DNA of 64,000 nt, taken from NCBI RefSeq assembly GCF_018449775.1, contig NZ_JAAVVB010000001.1:496001-560000 (forward strand). Direction: 5' to 3'. The DNA is from Mucilaginibacter sp. dw_454 (GTDB taxonomy: Bacteria > Bacteroidota > Bacteroidia > Sphingobacteriales > Sphingobacteriaceae). The notes under the pieces are model-generated. The model did no database searches. It saw nothing but the letters and a program-made list of their open reading frames with translations, and was not told where the DNA came from. Positions 45,490 to 53,156 of this stretch are shown piece by piece. Within the stretch, counting starts at the first letter, position 1. Every line of letters begins with the position of its first letter. A program made the translations under genes and the position numbers.

Positions 45490-46872
45490 ATGAAAACAAA
45501 TTTAAAAAAGGCTGCCCTTATGGTAACAGGAGTACTGTTAGGCGGTAGTGTATTTGCCCAAACTAATGATGCAGGCAGCGGTGACGCTATCAAGCCATTT
45601 TCGGGCGCAGGTGCTTACAATACCTGGTCTATCGGTATTAATGGCGGTTTGCCCTCATTAAATTTATTAACAGGTGGTCATAATGGATTTAACCACTGGC
45701 AACCCACAGCCGGTTATGGCTTGTCTATCAGAGATCAGGTTGTTCATTCATTTGGTATATCTCTTGATTACAACGGCGGTATGGTAAAAGGCGACGTTTC
45801 CGGCAGCCTTCCATATGTTACTAATAACCTCGGAAATCGTTATACAGCTTTTAGTACCAAGTTTAACCAGGTTAGTTTAAATGGTGTACTTAACGTTGCT
45901 ACGGTTGACTATCTGCGTCGCAAAAACGCAGTTCAATTTTATTTGAATGGCGGTTTAGGCGTAGTTTATTACACGCCTACCGTTACAGGCTATAACGGTG
46001 GCGACTTCCCTACTACAGCGTCTTCATCTTTTAAATCATCTGCTTTGGTTATGCCAATTGGTGGTGGAGTTAAATTCAGATTAAGTGACGCCGTTGCCCT
46101 TAACTTTGGCTATACTGAGAACTTTATTGATGCTAACAGTTTTAATGGCGTTAGTCAATATCCTAAAACCAGCCACTATTCTTATGGATATGGAGGTTTA
46201 GAGTTCTCATTGGGTGCAAAATCAAAACCTAGTTTGCAGTGGTCTAATCCTATTGTTGGTATTCAAAACGAATACATGACAGAAGAGCGCAGATTGCAAA
46301 ATCAAATTGACGCACAAAAAGCTGCTAACGACAAGTTAAGAAGCGACCTGGATGCTACAAACGCTAACCTTGCCAAATTCACTACAGATAGTGATGGTGA
46401 CGGTGTTCCGGATTTCTTTGATAAATGTCCTGGTACGCCGGCAGGTGTTAAGGTTGACGGTGCAGGTTGCCCGCTTCCGGTTGCTGAAGCTCCAAAACCT
46501 GATGTTAAAGTCTATGTAACCGAAGAAGATAGAAAAGTTGTAAGAGACGCTATCAAAAACCTGGAGTTTGACTTTGGTAAAGCTACCATCCGTGCACACT
46601 CATATGCAAGTTTAGAAAGAGTTGCTAACCTGTTGGTTAACAAAAACTTTAGCTTAAAACTGGCTGGTCATACAGATAACGTTGGCTCAAACGATGCTAA
46701 CTTAAGATTATCAAAAGACCGTGCAGAGTCTGTTAAATCATTCCTGGTAAGCAAAGGTGCTAATCCATCACGCATTGAAGCTACCGGTTATGGCGAAACT
46801 CAACCAATTGCAACCAACAAAACTGCAAAAGGTCGTCAGGCAAACCGTCGTGTTGAATTCACGTTGTTTTAA
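45490..46872 (+). CDS. OmpA-family outer-membrane protein
   Basis: A 460-aa protein with a signal peptide (ending GGSVFAQ). Residues about 30-255 form an N-terminal beta-barrel. A short coiled coil follows (about 265-300). Then comes a thrombospondin type 3-like calcium motif (DSDGDGVPDFFDKCPGTPAG) and the C-terminal OmpA peptidoglycan-binding domain (FDFGKATIRAHSYASLERVA, LAGHTDNVGSNDANLRLSKD, RQANRRVEF). It anchors the outer membrane to peptidoglycan. It is probably highly expressed and has its own terminator. Confidence 0.95.
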   Translation: MKTNLKKAALMVTGVLLGGSVFAQTNDAGSGDAIKPFSGAGAYNTWSIGINGGLPSLNLLTGGHNGFNHWQPTAGYGLSIRDQVVHSFGISLDYNGGMVKGDVSGSLPYVTNNLGNRYTAFSTKFNQVSLNGVLNVATVDYLRRKNAVQFYLNGGLGVVYYTPTVTGYNGGDFPTTASSSFKSSALVMPIGGGVKFRLSDAVALNFGYTENFIDANSFNGVSQYPKTSHYSYGYGGLEFSLGAKSKPSLQWSNPIVGIQNEYMTEERRLQNQIDAQKAANDKLRSDLDATNANLAKFTTDSDGDGVPDFFDKCPGTPAGVKVDGAGCPLPVAEAPKPDVKVYVTEEDRKVVRDAIKNLEFDFGKATIRAHSYASLERVANLLVNKNFSLKLAGHTDNVGSNDANLRLSKDRAESVKSFLVSKGANPSRIEATGYGETQPIATNKTAKGRQANRRVEFTLF

Positions 46873-46898
46873 TCTTTAAATAGAAAGTAAACTAAACG

Positions 46899-46927
46899 AA
46901 AAGGCCTCCAAATTGGAGGCCTTTTTT
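46899..46927. terminator. Bidirectional terminator between ompA-like gene and purM
   Basis: Stem AAAAGGCCTCCAA with complement and minimal loop; T residues on the plus strand and A residues on the other side let it serve both convergent genes. Confidence 0.88.
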
Positions 46928-46946
46928 ATGGCTTTATAGCTGCTGT

Positions 46947-48128
46947 TTAGTTATAAACCAACTCTCCAAATTCCGAACGGATAGTTACCTGCTTCTGCTC
47001 CGCAGCTTCAACGCGACCAATAATTTGCGCATCAACCCCAAAGCTCTTAGAGATCTGTATCAAATCGCCAGCTATCTCTTGTGGTACATACAGCTCCATA
47101 CGGTGCCCCATGTTGAATACCTTGTACATCTCCTGCCAGCTGGTTTTAGATTCCTCGTGGATCAGCTTAAACAGCGGTGGAATAGGGAACAGGTTATCTT
47201 TAATAATATGCAGCTTATCTACAAAGTGCAGTACCTTGGTTTGCGCACCGCCGCTGCAATGCACCATGCCATGAACCTGGCTGCGGTACTTATCTAATAT
47301 CTGTTTAATAATAGGCGCGTAGGTGCGTGTAGCAGACAATACCAGCTTGCCGGCACTAACCGTTTCGCCATTACCTATTTCAATCGGGTCGGTTAAGCTC
47401 TTGCTTCCTGAAAAGATCAACTCATACGGAATAGCCGCATCATGGCTTTCAGGGTACTTATCTGCTATGCTTTTATTGAAAACGTCGTGGCGGGCAGAAG
47501 TTAGTCCGTTCGAACCCATGCCACCGTTGTATTCTTGTTCGTAGTTAGCTTTGCCATATGAGGCCAGGCCTACTATCACGTCGCCGGGTTGGATGCGGTG
47601 GTTTGATATCACGTCCTCGCGCTTCATGCGGCAGGTAACAGTCGAGTCGACTATTACGGTGCGTACCAGGTCGCCTACATCGGCGGTTTCGCCACCGGTG
47701 CTGTAGATACCTATTCCGGCTTCGCGTAGCTCTGCCAGGATCTCTTCGGTACCATTGATGATGGCAGCAATCACTTCGCCCGGTATCAGGTTCTTGTTAC
47801 GGCCAATGGTTGATGACAGTAGTATGTTGTCCGTAGCACCCACACAGAGCAAATCGTCCAGGTTCATGATGATAGCATCCTGGGCAATGCCGCGCCATAC
47901 CGAGATATCGCCGGTCTCTTTCCAATAGGTATAAGCTAATGACGATTTGGTGCCCGCACCGTCGGCATGCATAATGTTGCAGTATTCGGCATCGCCGGTT
48001 AGTATATCGGGGATGATCTTACAGAAGGCCTGTGGGAAGATACCTTTGTCTATGTTTTTAATAGCGTTGTGTACGTCGTCTTTCGAGGCCGACACGCCCC
48101 GCTGATCATATCTTTGCGAAGAAACCAT
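46947..48128 (-). CDS. purM: Phosphoribosylformylglycinamidine cyclo-ligase (AIR synthetase)
   Basis: A 393-aa enzyme of the fifth step of purine synthesis, which closes FGAM to AIR with ATP. The N-terminal ATP-binding half has MHADGAGTKSSLAYTYW and NLDDLLCVGATDNILLSST; the C-terminal half has MVHCSGGAQTKVLHFVDK. The length is typical for Bacteroidota PurM. The -7 box ends 4 bp before the ATG, so the mRNA is probably leaderless or nearly so. The gene lies next to the accessory repeat island and is not with other pur genes; purL is about 10 kb away. Confidence 0.95.
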   Translation of the reverse strand: MVSSQRYDQRGVSASKDDVHNAIKNIDKGIFPQAFCKIIPDILTGDAEYCNIMHADGAGTKSSLAYTYWKETGDISVWRGIAQDAIIMNLDDLLCVGATDNILLSSTIGRNKNLIPGEVIAAIINGTEEILAELREAGIGIYSTGGETADVGDLVRTVIVDSTVTCRMKREDVISNHRIQPGDVIVGLASYGKANYEQEYNGGMGSNGLTSARHDVFNKSIADKYPESHDAAIPYELIFSGSKSLTDPIEIGNGETVSAGKLVLSATRTYAPIIKQILDKYRSQVHGMVHCSGGAQTKVLHFVDKLHIIKDNLFPIPPLFKLIHEESKTSWQEMYKVFNMGHRMELYVPQEIAGDLIQISKSFGVDAQIIGRVEAAEQKQVTIRSEFGELVYN

Positions 48129-48132
48129 GGCC

Positions 48133-48140
48133 CAAATATA
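48133..48140 (-). promoter_or_regulatory. purM -7 box abutting the start codon
   Basis: On the minus strand TATATTTG matches TANNTTTG and is followed by GGCC and then the ATG. A transcription start about 6-7 nt after the box would fall at the start codon. Confidence 0.55.
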
Positions 48141-48175
48141 CGCTTAATGTCGATAATCATTAATATGAGCTGTTG

Positions 48176-48335
48176 CTTGTTTCACGTGTGTATGTACTAA
48201 ATGAAACAAGTGAAACAGTATTTTAATGTAAGTATTTGATAATAAGTTTTTTGCAAAATTACAGTGAAACAAAATGAAACACTAAAAATGACTTTTAGGT
48301 ATTTTTTTGTTTCACTGAAGTGTTATGAAACAGTA
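48176..48335. other. Cluster of GTTTCA/TGAAAC motifs in a long gap
   Basis: The gap between purM and the transposase (48129-48801) has two parts. Its first part carries at least six copies of TGAAAC or GTTTCA in 160 bp, in both orientations, including AGTGAAACAAAATGAAACAC around 48263. No frame or known element fits. The second part is the REP array described separately. Confidence 0.5.
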
Positions 48336-48374
48336 AGACGAAATTTAAAAATATCTCATAATTTTATAGGATAC

Positions 48375-48772
48375 TTGTTGGTGATAAAACAAATAACGAA
48401 AGCACTTCCCGCCTAAATTGTCATGCTGAGCATAGCGAAGAATCTTTTAAAAGCGATATAAAACGTATAAGATTTAGCTTGTGGTCGGTGTTATCACCGA
48501 ATTGTTATACGCTCTTGCCGTTGTTGGTGTTATCACCAACAACCAGTGCGTTGCGTTAGCGCAGTACAATCATGGTCATATCGGTAGTTGTTGGTGATAA
48601 CACCGACAAGGGCGAGAGATATTCCCTGGCCTGTCATTCTGAGCAAAGCGAAGAATCTTATCAAGTCGTATAGGATTCTCCGGCCGTTGTTGGTGTTATC
48701 ACCAACAACTCGTGCGCTGGGTTAGCGCAGTACAAATCACGGCGTATCGGTACTCATTGGTGGTATCACCAA
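48375..48772. repeat. REP-like palindrome array, left side of the transposase
   Basis: Palindromes with the stem TTGTTGGTG and a 4-nt loop (TTAT or ATAA) lie at 48521-48542, 48588-48609 and 48687-48708. Variants lie at 48485-48500 (stem TCGGTG) and 48757-48772 (stem TTGGTG), with a half copy at 48375-48387. They pair head to head in units of about 100 bp, with a conserved centre containing GGTTAGCGCAGTACAA or similar. TTCT or CTCT lies 5-7 nt outside the outer stems. A GTCATGCTGAGC half hairpin (48418-48446) is interspersed. Confidence 0.85.
48468..48679. repeat. 212-bp direct repeat, copy 1
   Basis: Identical to 50655-50866 except for one base by eye (T at 48557, C at 50744). It contains three palindromes and the left part of a GTCATTCTGAGC hairpin, which is cut after GATTCT and replaced by a new palindrome unit. 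Confidence 0.92.
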
Positions 48773-48801
48773 CAAATACCGATATTTTGTAAATTAGCGA
48801 T

Positions 48802-49329
48802 ATGGCTGATATTAATTTTGATTACCACGCTCAGTTTTTTACAGCGACGATATTAGAATGGAAGCTTTTGTTAAAGCCCGACGTTTTTAAAGACATCATC
48901 ATTAACAGCTTATTGTTTTTAAAGAACGAGGGAAGTATCGTTGTTTACGGCTTTGTAATAATGCCAAACCATATTCATTTAATTTGGCAGATACAAGATG
49001 GGTTCATTAAAGAAAAGATACAATTGCGTTTTTTGAAGTTTACTGGTCAACAATTAAAATTCGAACTAACAAAAATAAATCCTGAACAACTTGAAAACTA
49101 CCGGGTAAATGCCAAGGATAGAGAATATCAGATTTGGGAACGAAATTCGTTGAGTGTTGATCTGTGGACCGCGGCTGTATTTATCCAAAAGTTGGATTAT
49201 ATTCACAACAACCCAATACAGGAAAAATGGAGGTTAGCGAATTATCCGGAAGATTATAAATATTCGTCAGCTAAGTTTTATGAAACAGGTATAGACGATT
49301 TTGGGTTATTAAAACATTATGCCGAGTAA
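48802..49329 (+). CDS. REP-associated tyrosine transposase (RAYT, Y1 HUH family)
   Basis: A 175-aa single-domain HUH protein related to IS200/IS605 transposases. The metal-binding HUH motif is H57-I-H59 in GFVIMPNHIHLIWQI, and the likely catalytic tyrosine is Y133 in QKLDYIHNNPIQEKW. The second half (NYPEDYKYSSAKFY) fits the RAYT group. RAYTs nick single-stranded DNA at REP palindromes and are thought to spread them. The gene has REP-like palindromes on both sides, 30 bp upstream and 4 bp downstream, which is the expected REPtron layout. No inverted-repeat insertion sequence boundaries are seen. The gene looks intact. Confidence 0.9.
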   Translation: MADINFDYHAQFFTATILEWKLLLKPDVFKDIIINSLLFLKNEGSIVVYGFVIMPNHIHLIWQIQDGFIKEKIQLRFLKFTGQQLKFELTKINPEQLENYRVNAKDREYQIWERNSLSVDLWTAAVFIQKLDYIHNNPIQEKWRLANYPEDYKYSSAKFYETGIDDFGLLKHYAE

Positions 49330-49332
49330 TAC

Positions 49333-49365
49333 TTGTTGGTGATAACACCAACAAGGGCGTAGAAT
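49333..49365. repeat. REP-like palindrome between the transposase and RES-like genes
   Basis: Perfect palindrome with stem TTGTTGGTG (49333-49354), 6 nt of spacer and then AGAAT (ATTCT on the other strand). It fills almost all of the 38 bp between the two convergent stop codons and may terminate both transcripts. Confidence 0.88.
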
Positions 49366-49367
49366 CT

Positions 49368-50420
49368 CTACTGCGGTAAGTAGCCGTAATCTGCACCTTT
49401 AAACTCAACAAGTATGTGATCGGGCAATGGTAAATACTTTTCAAAATGATAGTGGAAATTTTCCACGTCGTTCGAGTTGGTAATTATTTCGGTTATCGGT
49501 AACGCAATATAATTAGTTGATCCAATGGTTTCTAAATGAAACCGCTCCATCATTACCATTTTTAACTTTAAATGGCGATCTACAGCTTCAGGAGTCATGA
49601 CGATATTTAGACCGTATCCTTCTGAAGCTGCACTAGAACTTATTAGTGCCAGTACATCTGTATTTAACATTTTTTTATAATACTCTTTGATTGCGAGGTA
49701 TAAGGCGGTTAGAACATAATAGCTTCTTTCGTCGCTACCTGTCCTGCAAAGACAAGAAAAATACTCATACACTTCTCGAATAAAATCCATGGCCTCGTTT
49801 GAATATCCTTTGCTCATATCTAACAAAAAGTTTTCAGTCGCTGATTTCATCTCAGGATTATTGGAAAGATGCACTGGATCGAAGGCGAAGTTAACAGCAA
49901 TGAACGGTTCTACTATTTTCCATGCACCGATTGTGACATCTTGAATGAGTAATTCTACCCCAGCGCGGTGAAGGTCTTTACAACATTCTAATGCCGCGAC
50001 TAATCTTGGCTCTGGATATAAGCCCTTATTTGTCGGTATATAGGGTAAACACCCGTAAAACATCGATTGATACCAGACGTTGAATTTGCCAGGTCCTATA
50101 TGTGCGGTTTCCTTGTTATAGGAAATTCGCTCCTGTGTTGTGAATATTTCGCCTAACTTATTTCTTGCAGCACGAATTACATTCATTCCATACAGTTTGT
50201 GAAGCATGATAGGAACGGCGTCGAAGATATGACAAAAAAGGTCATAAGCCTCTTCAAAGTGTTCATTATCAGCTTCTGTACTGACTAACTCCTTTAGTCT
50301 TTCAAATTTTTGATAAAACTCTTTTAAGTCTCTGTCTAAATATGAGTCAAGTCCACGTTCTTTAATTTGCTTTAATTGCGCCTCTTTATCAAATATGTTG
50401 TCAACGTTTTCCAAGCTCAA
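49368..50420 (-). CDS. RES-like protein inside the repeat island
   Basis: A 350-aa protein. A stop lies three codons upstream and no ATG precedes the conserved part, so TTG 50420 is the likely start. Residues 80-150 look like a RES core: R83 and R86 in NVIRAARNKLGEIF, then GPGKFN, SMFYGCLPY (Y122) and E145 in VAALECCKDL. The rest is helical and not recognised. If the call is right it is an NAD-consuming or ADP-ribosylating enzyme; no antitoxin is adjacent. It is AT-rich, is bounded by REP palindromes and a duplicated terminator, and is probably acquired. The family call is tentative. Confidence 0.5.
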   Translation of the reverse strand: MSLENVDNIFDKEAQLKQIKERGLDSYLDRDLKEFYQKFERLKELVSTEADNEHFEEAYDLFCHIFDAVPIMLHKLYGMNVIRAARNKLGEIFTTQERISYNKETAHIGPGKFNVWYQSMFYGCLPYIPTNKGLYPEPRLVAALECCKDLHRAGVELLIQDVTIGAWKIVEPFIAVNFAFDPVHLSNNPEMKSATENFLLDMSKGYSNEAMDFIREVYEYFSCLCRTGSDERSYYVLTALYLAIKEYYKKMLNTDVLALISSSAASEGYGLNIVMTPEAVDRHLKLKMVMMERFHLETIGSTNYIALPITEIITNSNDVENFHYHFEKYLPLPDHILVEFKGADYGYLPQ

Positions 50421-50495
50421 TATATTTAATCAATTAACTATGAATATTCTTTTTTGTAAAATTAGACTATTTCCTGTTGAAAACGTTATCCAACC

Positions 50496-50545
50496 AAAAA
50501 GCCCCGACCAGCGGGGCTTTTTTTATTTAATAAATAACAATTCTC
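50496..50545. repeat. 50-bp direct repeat, copy A (duplicated glnN tail and terminator)
   Basis: Identical to 50918-50967. In copy B the same bases hold the glnN terminator and its last eight codons plus stop. Copy A is therefore a displaced 3' remnant of glnN. It still carries the GC-rich terminator hairpin (AGCCCCG stem) upstream of the RES-like gene, where it would insulate that gene. It is cut after ATTCT by a palindrome unit. Confidence 0.92.
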
Positions 50546-50550
50546 GGCCG

Positions 50551-50796
50551 TTGTTGGTGTTATCGCCAACAACCAATCCGTGGGTTGATGTAGTGCAAAT
50601 CACAACCTATCGTTACTCGTTGGTGATAACACCAACAAGGGCGGAGAAAACATTTAAGATTTAGCTTGTGGTCGGTGTTATCACCGAATTGTTATACGCT
50701 CTTGCCGTTGTTGGTGTTATCACCAACAACCAGTGCGTTGCGTCAGCGCAGTACAATCATGGTCATATCGGTAGTTGTTGGTGATAACACCGACAA
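50551..50796. repeat. REP-like palindrome array, right side of the island
   Basis: Palindromes of the TTGTTGGTG family at 50551-50572, 50619-50636, 50708-50729 and 50775-50796, with the TCGGTG variant at 50672-50687. They form one complete unit of about 100 bp (50545-50644) and the duplicated set. Confidence 0.88.
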
Positions 50797-50866
50797 GGGC
50801 GAGAGATATTCCCTGGCCTGTCATTCTGAGCAAAGCGAAGAATCTTATCAAGTCGTATAGGATTCT
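50655..50866. repeat. 212-bp direct repeat, copy 2
   Basis: Second copy of 48468-48679. Here the GTCATTCTGAGC hairpin at its end is intact (50818-50887), so this copy is probably the ancestral one and copy 1 the truncated duplicate. Confidence 0.92.
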
Positions 50867-50887
50867 TCGCTTTGCTCAGAATGACAG
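50818..50887. repeat. Dispersed long hairpin repeat (GTCATTCTGAGC type), intact
   Basis: Arms CTGTCATTCTGAGCAAAGCG and exact complement around a centre AAGTCGTATAG. A truncated version ends copy 1 of the 212-bp repeat. Confidence 0.88.
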
Positions 50888-50917
50888 ATCCTATTTATAG
50901 TAAAATGTCCTATAACA

Positions 50918-50946
50918 AAAAAGCCCCGACCAGCGGGGCTTTTTTT
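50918..50946 (-). terminator. Terminator of glnN (within 50-bp repeat copy B)
   Basis: Stem AAAGCCCCG with complement CGGGGCTTT, T-rich on both strands. It directly abuts the glnN stop codon. The full repeat copy B covers 50918-50967. Confidence 0.85.
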
Positions 50947-53119
50947 ATTTAATAAATAACAATTCTCTAAACTTAGGCAGCGGCCATAACGAATCGTCAA
51001 CCAATTGCTCCAGTTTATCTACGTGGTAGCGGATAGGCTGGAAGTATGATTTAACCTTTTCATCATAAGTAATGGCTTTTTCGCGCAGGTCCTCAATTTC
51101 ATTGGCCTTTTTACGTTCGGCAACCATGGCGTCGACATTGGCTTTAATAAAATTGATATGCTCCGCCAGTTTATTAATAATGTCTAACTGCACCTGGTAG
51201 GTTGATTTGTCTAAACCAAGATCTTTCAAACCTTTGGCATTTTCAACCAGTTTGCTTTGATAATCAATAGCACAAGGAATGATTACGTTCATCACCAGTT
51301 CGCCCATTACGCGGGCTTCAATCTGTAATTTCTTGTAAAAGGCATCTAATAAGATCTCATGACGGGCATGTGCCTCGCGTTTGGTAAAAACAGATGTCTC
51401 AGAAAATAAGATCTCCGATTTATCAGAGATAAAGGCATCAAGCGCTTTTGGGGTGGTTTTAAAGTTAGACAGACCTCTTGTCGCGGCTTCTTTTTCCCAT
51501 TCCTCGCTATAACCATTACCTTCAAAGCGGATGGCTTTTGATTCTTTGATGTAGCGTTTAATCACCATTAATAAGGCAACGTCCTTCTTTTCGCCTTTCT
51601 TTAATAGCTTATCTACATCGTATTTGAATTTTTTAAGCTGATCTGCCACAATCAAATTCAAAATAGTCATCGGGCTGGCCGAGTTGGCCGACGAACCTAC
51701 CGCGCGAAGCTCAAACTTATTACCGGTAAAGGCAAATGGCGAGGTACGGTTACGGTCGGTATTGTCTTTCAGGATCTGCGGGATCTTAGGGATACCCTGC
51801 CATAGCAAAGCTTCGTCTTTTACTTTCTTGCTGATGCGTGAAGTTTCAATCTCGTCCAACAGCTCACTTAACTGGCTACCCAGGAAAATAGATATAATAG
51901 CAGGAGGGGCCTCATTGGCACCCAAACGGTGGTCATTATTTACTGATGCTATGGATGCTCTTAATAAATCGCCATGCTCATAAACCGCTTTGATGGTGTT
52001 TACAAAGAAAGTCAGGAACATCAGGTTGTTCTTAGGCGTTTTACCCGGCGACAATAGGTTTTTACCCGTATTGGTAATCATCGACCAGTTATTATGCTTG
52101 CCAGAGCCATTAATGCCTGCATAAGGCTTTTCGTGTAATAACACCTTAAAGTTATGACGCTTGGCTACCCGATCCATCAAATCCATTAATAACTGGTTAT
52201 GATCTATAGCCAGGTTAATCTCTTCATAAATAGGGGCGCACTCAAACTGCGATGGTGCAACTTCGTTATGGCGTGTCTTTAAAGGTATACCTAATAATAA
52301 CGACTCGGTTTCCATATCCTGCATAAACGCGTAAACACGTTCAGGGATCGATCCGAAATAATGGTCTTCTAACTGCTGATTTTTGGCAGATTCATGTCCA
52401 AATAAGGTGCGGCCGGTCAGGTACAGATCAGGGCGGGCATTAAATAAGGCTATGTCAACCAAAAAATATTCCTGCTCAATACCTAAAGAGGCATTTACCT
52501 TTTCAATGCCTTTATCAAAATAGTGGCAAACATCAACCGCGGCTTTATCTAAAGCGCTTACCGCCTTTAATAATGGTACCTTATAATCTAGCGCCTCGCC
52601 GGTGTACGATACAAATACGGTTGGTATACATAAGGTACGCGCCATGATAAAGGCCGGAGACGAAGGGTCCCAGGCGGTATAACCACGGGCCTCGAAAGTA
52701 TTGCGAATGCCGCCACTAGGGAAGCTGGATGCATCAGGCTCTTGTTGCGCCAGTGCATCGCCAGAGAAAACTTCTATCGCACCGCCATCGGCAGTTGGCT
52801 CAAAGAAAGAGTCGTGCTTCTCGGCAGTAGTACCGGTTAATGGCTGGAACCAGTGTGTATAATGTGTAGCGCCTTTGCCCAATGCCCATGATTTCATGGC
52901 GGTTGCTACCTGTTCTGCCATATCGCGGGGTATTGGTTCGCCTTTTTCAATGGAGTTTATAATACTATTATAGGCTTCTTTTGAAAGAAGCTCTCTCATT
53001 TTTTTAATATCGAACACATTTGCCCCGAAATAGTCGGAAATTTTGGTAGATGGCGCTTTAGTTTCAGGAATTGTCCGTGTTAATACAGCCTGAAGAGCTT
53101 GAAAACGAATATTAGGCAT
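50945..53119 (-). CDS. glnN: Type III glutamine synthetase (GlnN)
   Basis: A 724-aa cytosolic enzyme that makes glutamine from glutamate, ammonium and ATP. The size and the segments YFGANVFDIKKMRELLS, THYTHWFQPLTGTTAEKHDS, HNEVAPSQFECAPIYEE and EKPYAGINGSGKHNNWS are diagnostic for GSIII, common in Bacteroidota. The active-site Glu and His residues are in these blocks. It is divergent from amt across a 560-bp AT-rich region, a classic nitrogen-assimilation pairing. A -7 box TAATTTTG lies about 30 bp before the ATG. Its last eight codons are duplicated at 50510-50545. Confidence 0.96.
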   Translation of the reverse strand: MPNIRFQALQAVLTRTIPETKAPSTKISDYFGANVFDIKKMRELLSKEAYNSIINSIEKGEPIPRDMAEQVATAMKSWALGKGATHYTHWFQPLTGTTAEKHDSFFEPTADGGAIEVFSGDALAQQEPDASSFPSGGIRNTFEARGYTAWDPSSPAFIMARTLCIPTVFVSYTGEALDYKVPLLKAVSALDKAAVDVCHYFDKGIEKVNASLGIEQEYFLVDIALFNARPDLYLTGRTLFGHESAKNQQLEDHYFGSIPERVYAFMQDMETESLLLGIPLKTRHNEVAPSQFECAPIYEEINLAIDHNQLLMDLMDRVAKRHNFKVLLHEKPYAGINGSGKHNNWSMITNTGKNLLSPGKTPKNNLMFLTFFVNTIKAVYEHGDLLRASIASVNNDHRLGANEAPPAIISIFLGSQLSELLDEIETSRISKKVKDEALLWQGIPKIPQILKDNTDRNRTSPFAFTGNKFELRAVGSSANSASPMTILNLIVADQLKKFKYDVDKLLKKGEKKDVALLMVIKRYIKESKAIRFEGNGYSEEWEKEAATRGLSNFKTTPKALDAFISDKSEILFSETSVFTKREAHARHEILLDAFYKKLQIEARVMGELVMNVIIPCAIDYQSKLVENAKGLKDLGLDKSTYQVQLDIINKLAEHINFIKANVDAMVAERKKANEIEDLREKAITYDEKVKSYFQPIRYHVDKLEQLVDDSLWPLPKFRELLFIK

Positions 53120-53148
53120 GATTTGCGTTTTATTTTGATGGTTTAGCT

Positions 53149-53156
53149 CAAAATTA
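53149..53156 (-). promoter_or_regulatory. Candidate glnN -7 box
   Basis: On the minus strand TAATTTTG matches TANNTTTG, 29 bp before the ATG. No clear -33 element. Confidence 0.45.

Noticed and set aside
48485..48772. CRISPR-like appearance of regularly spaced short repeats
   Set aside because: The repeats are paired in opposite orientations, the intervening sequence is itself conserved between units, and no cas gene is present.
50666..50860. Open frame of 64 codons inside the right repeat array
   Set aside because: It lies entirely within palindromes and the 212-bp direct repeat, and its translation simply reads through the hairpins.
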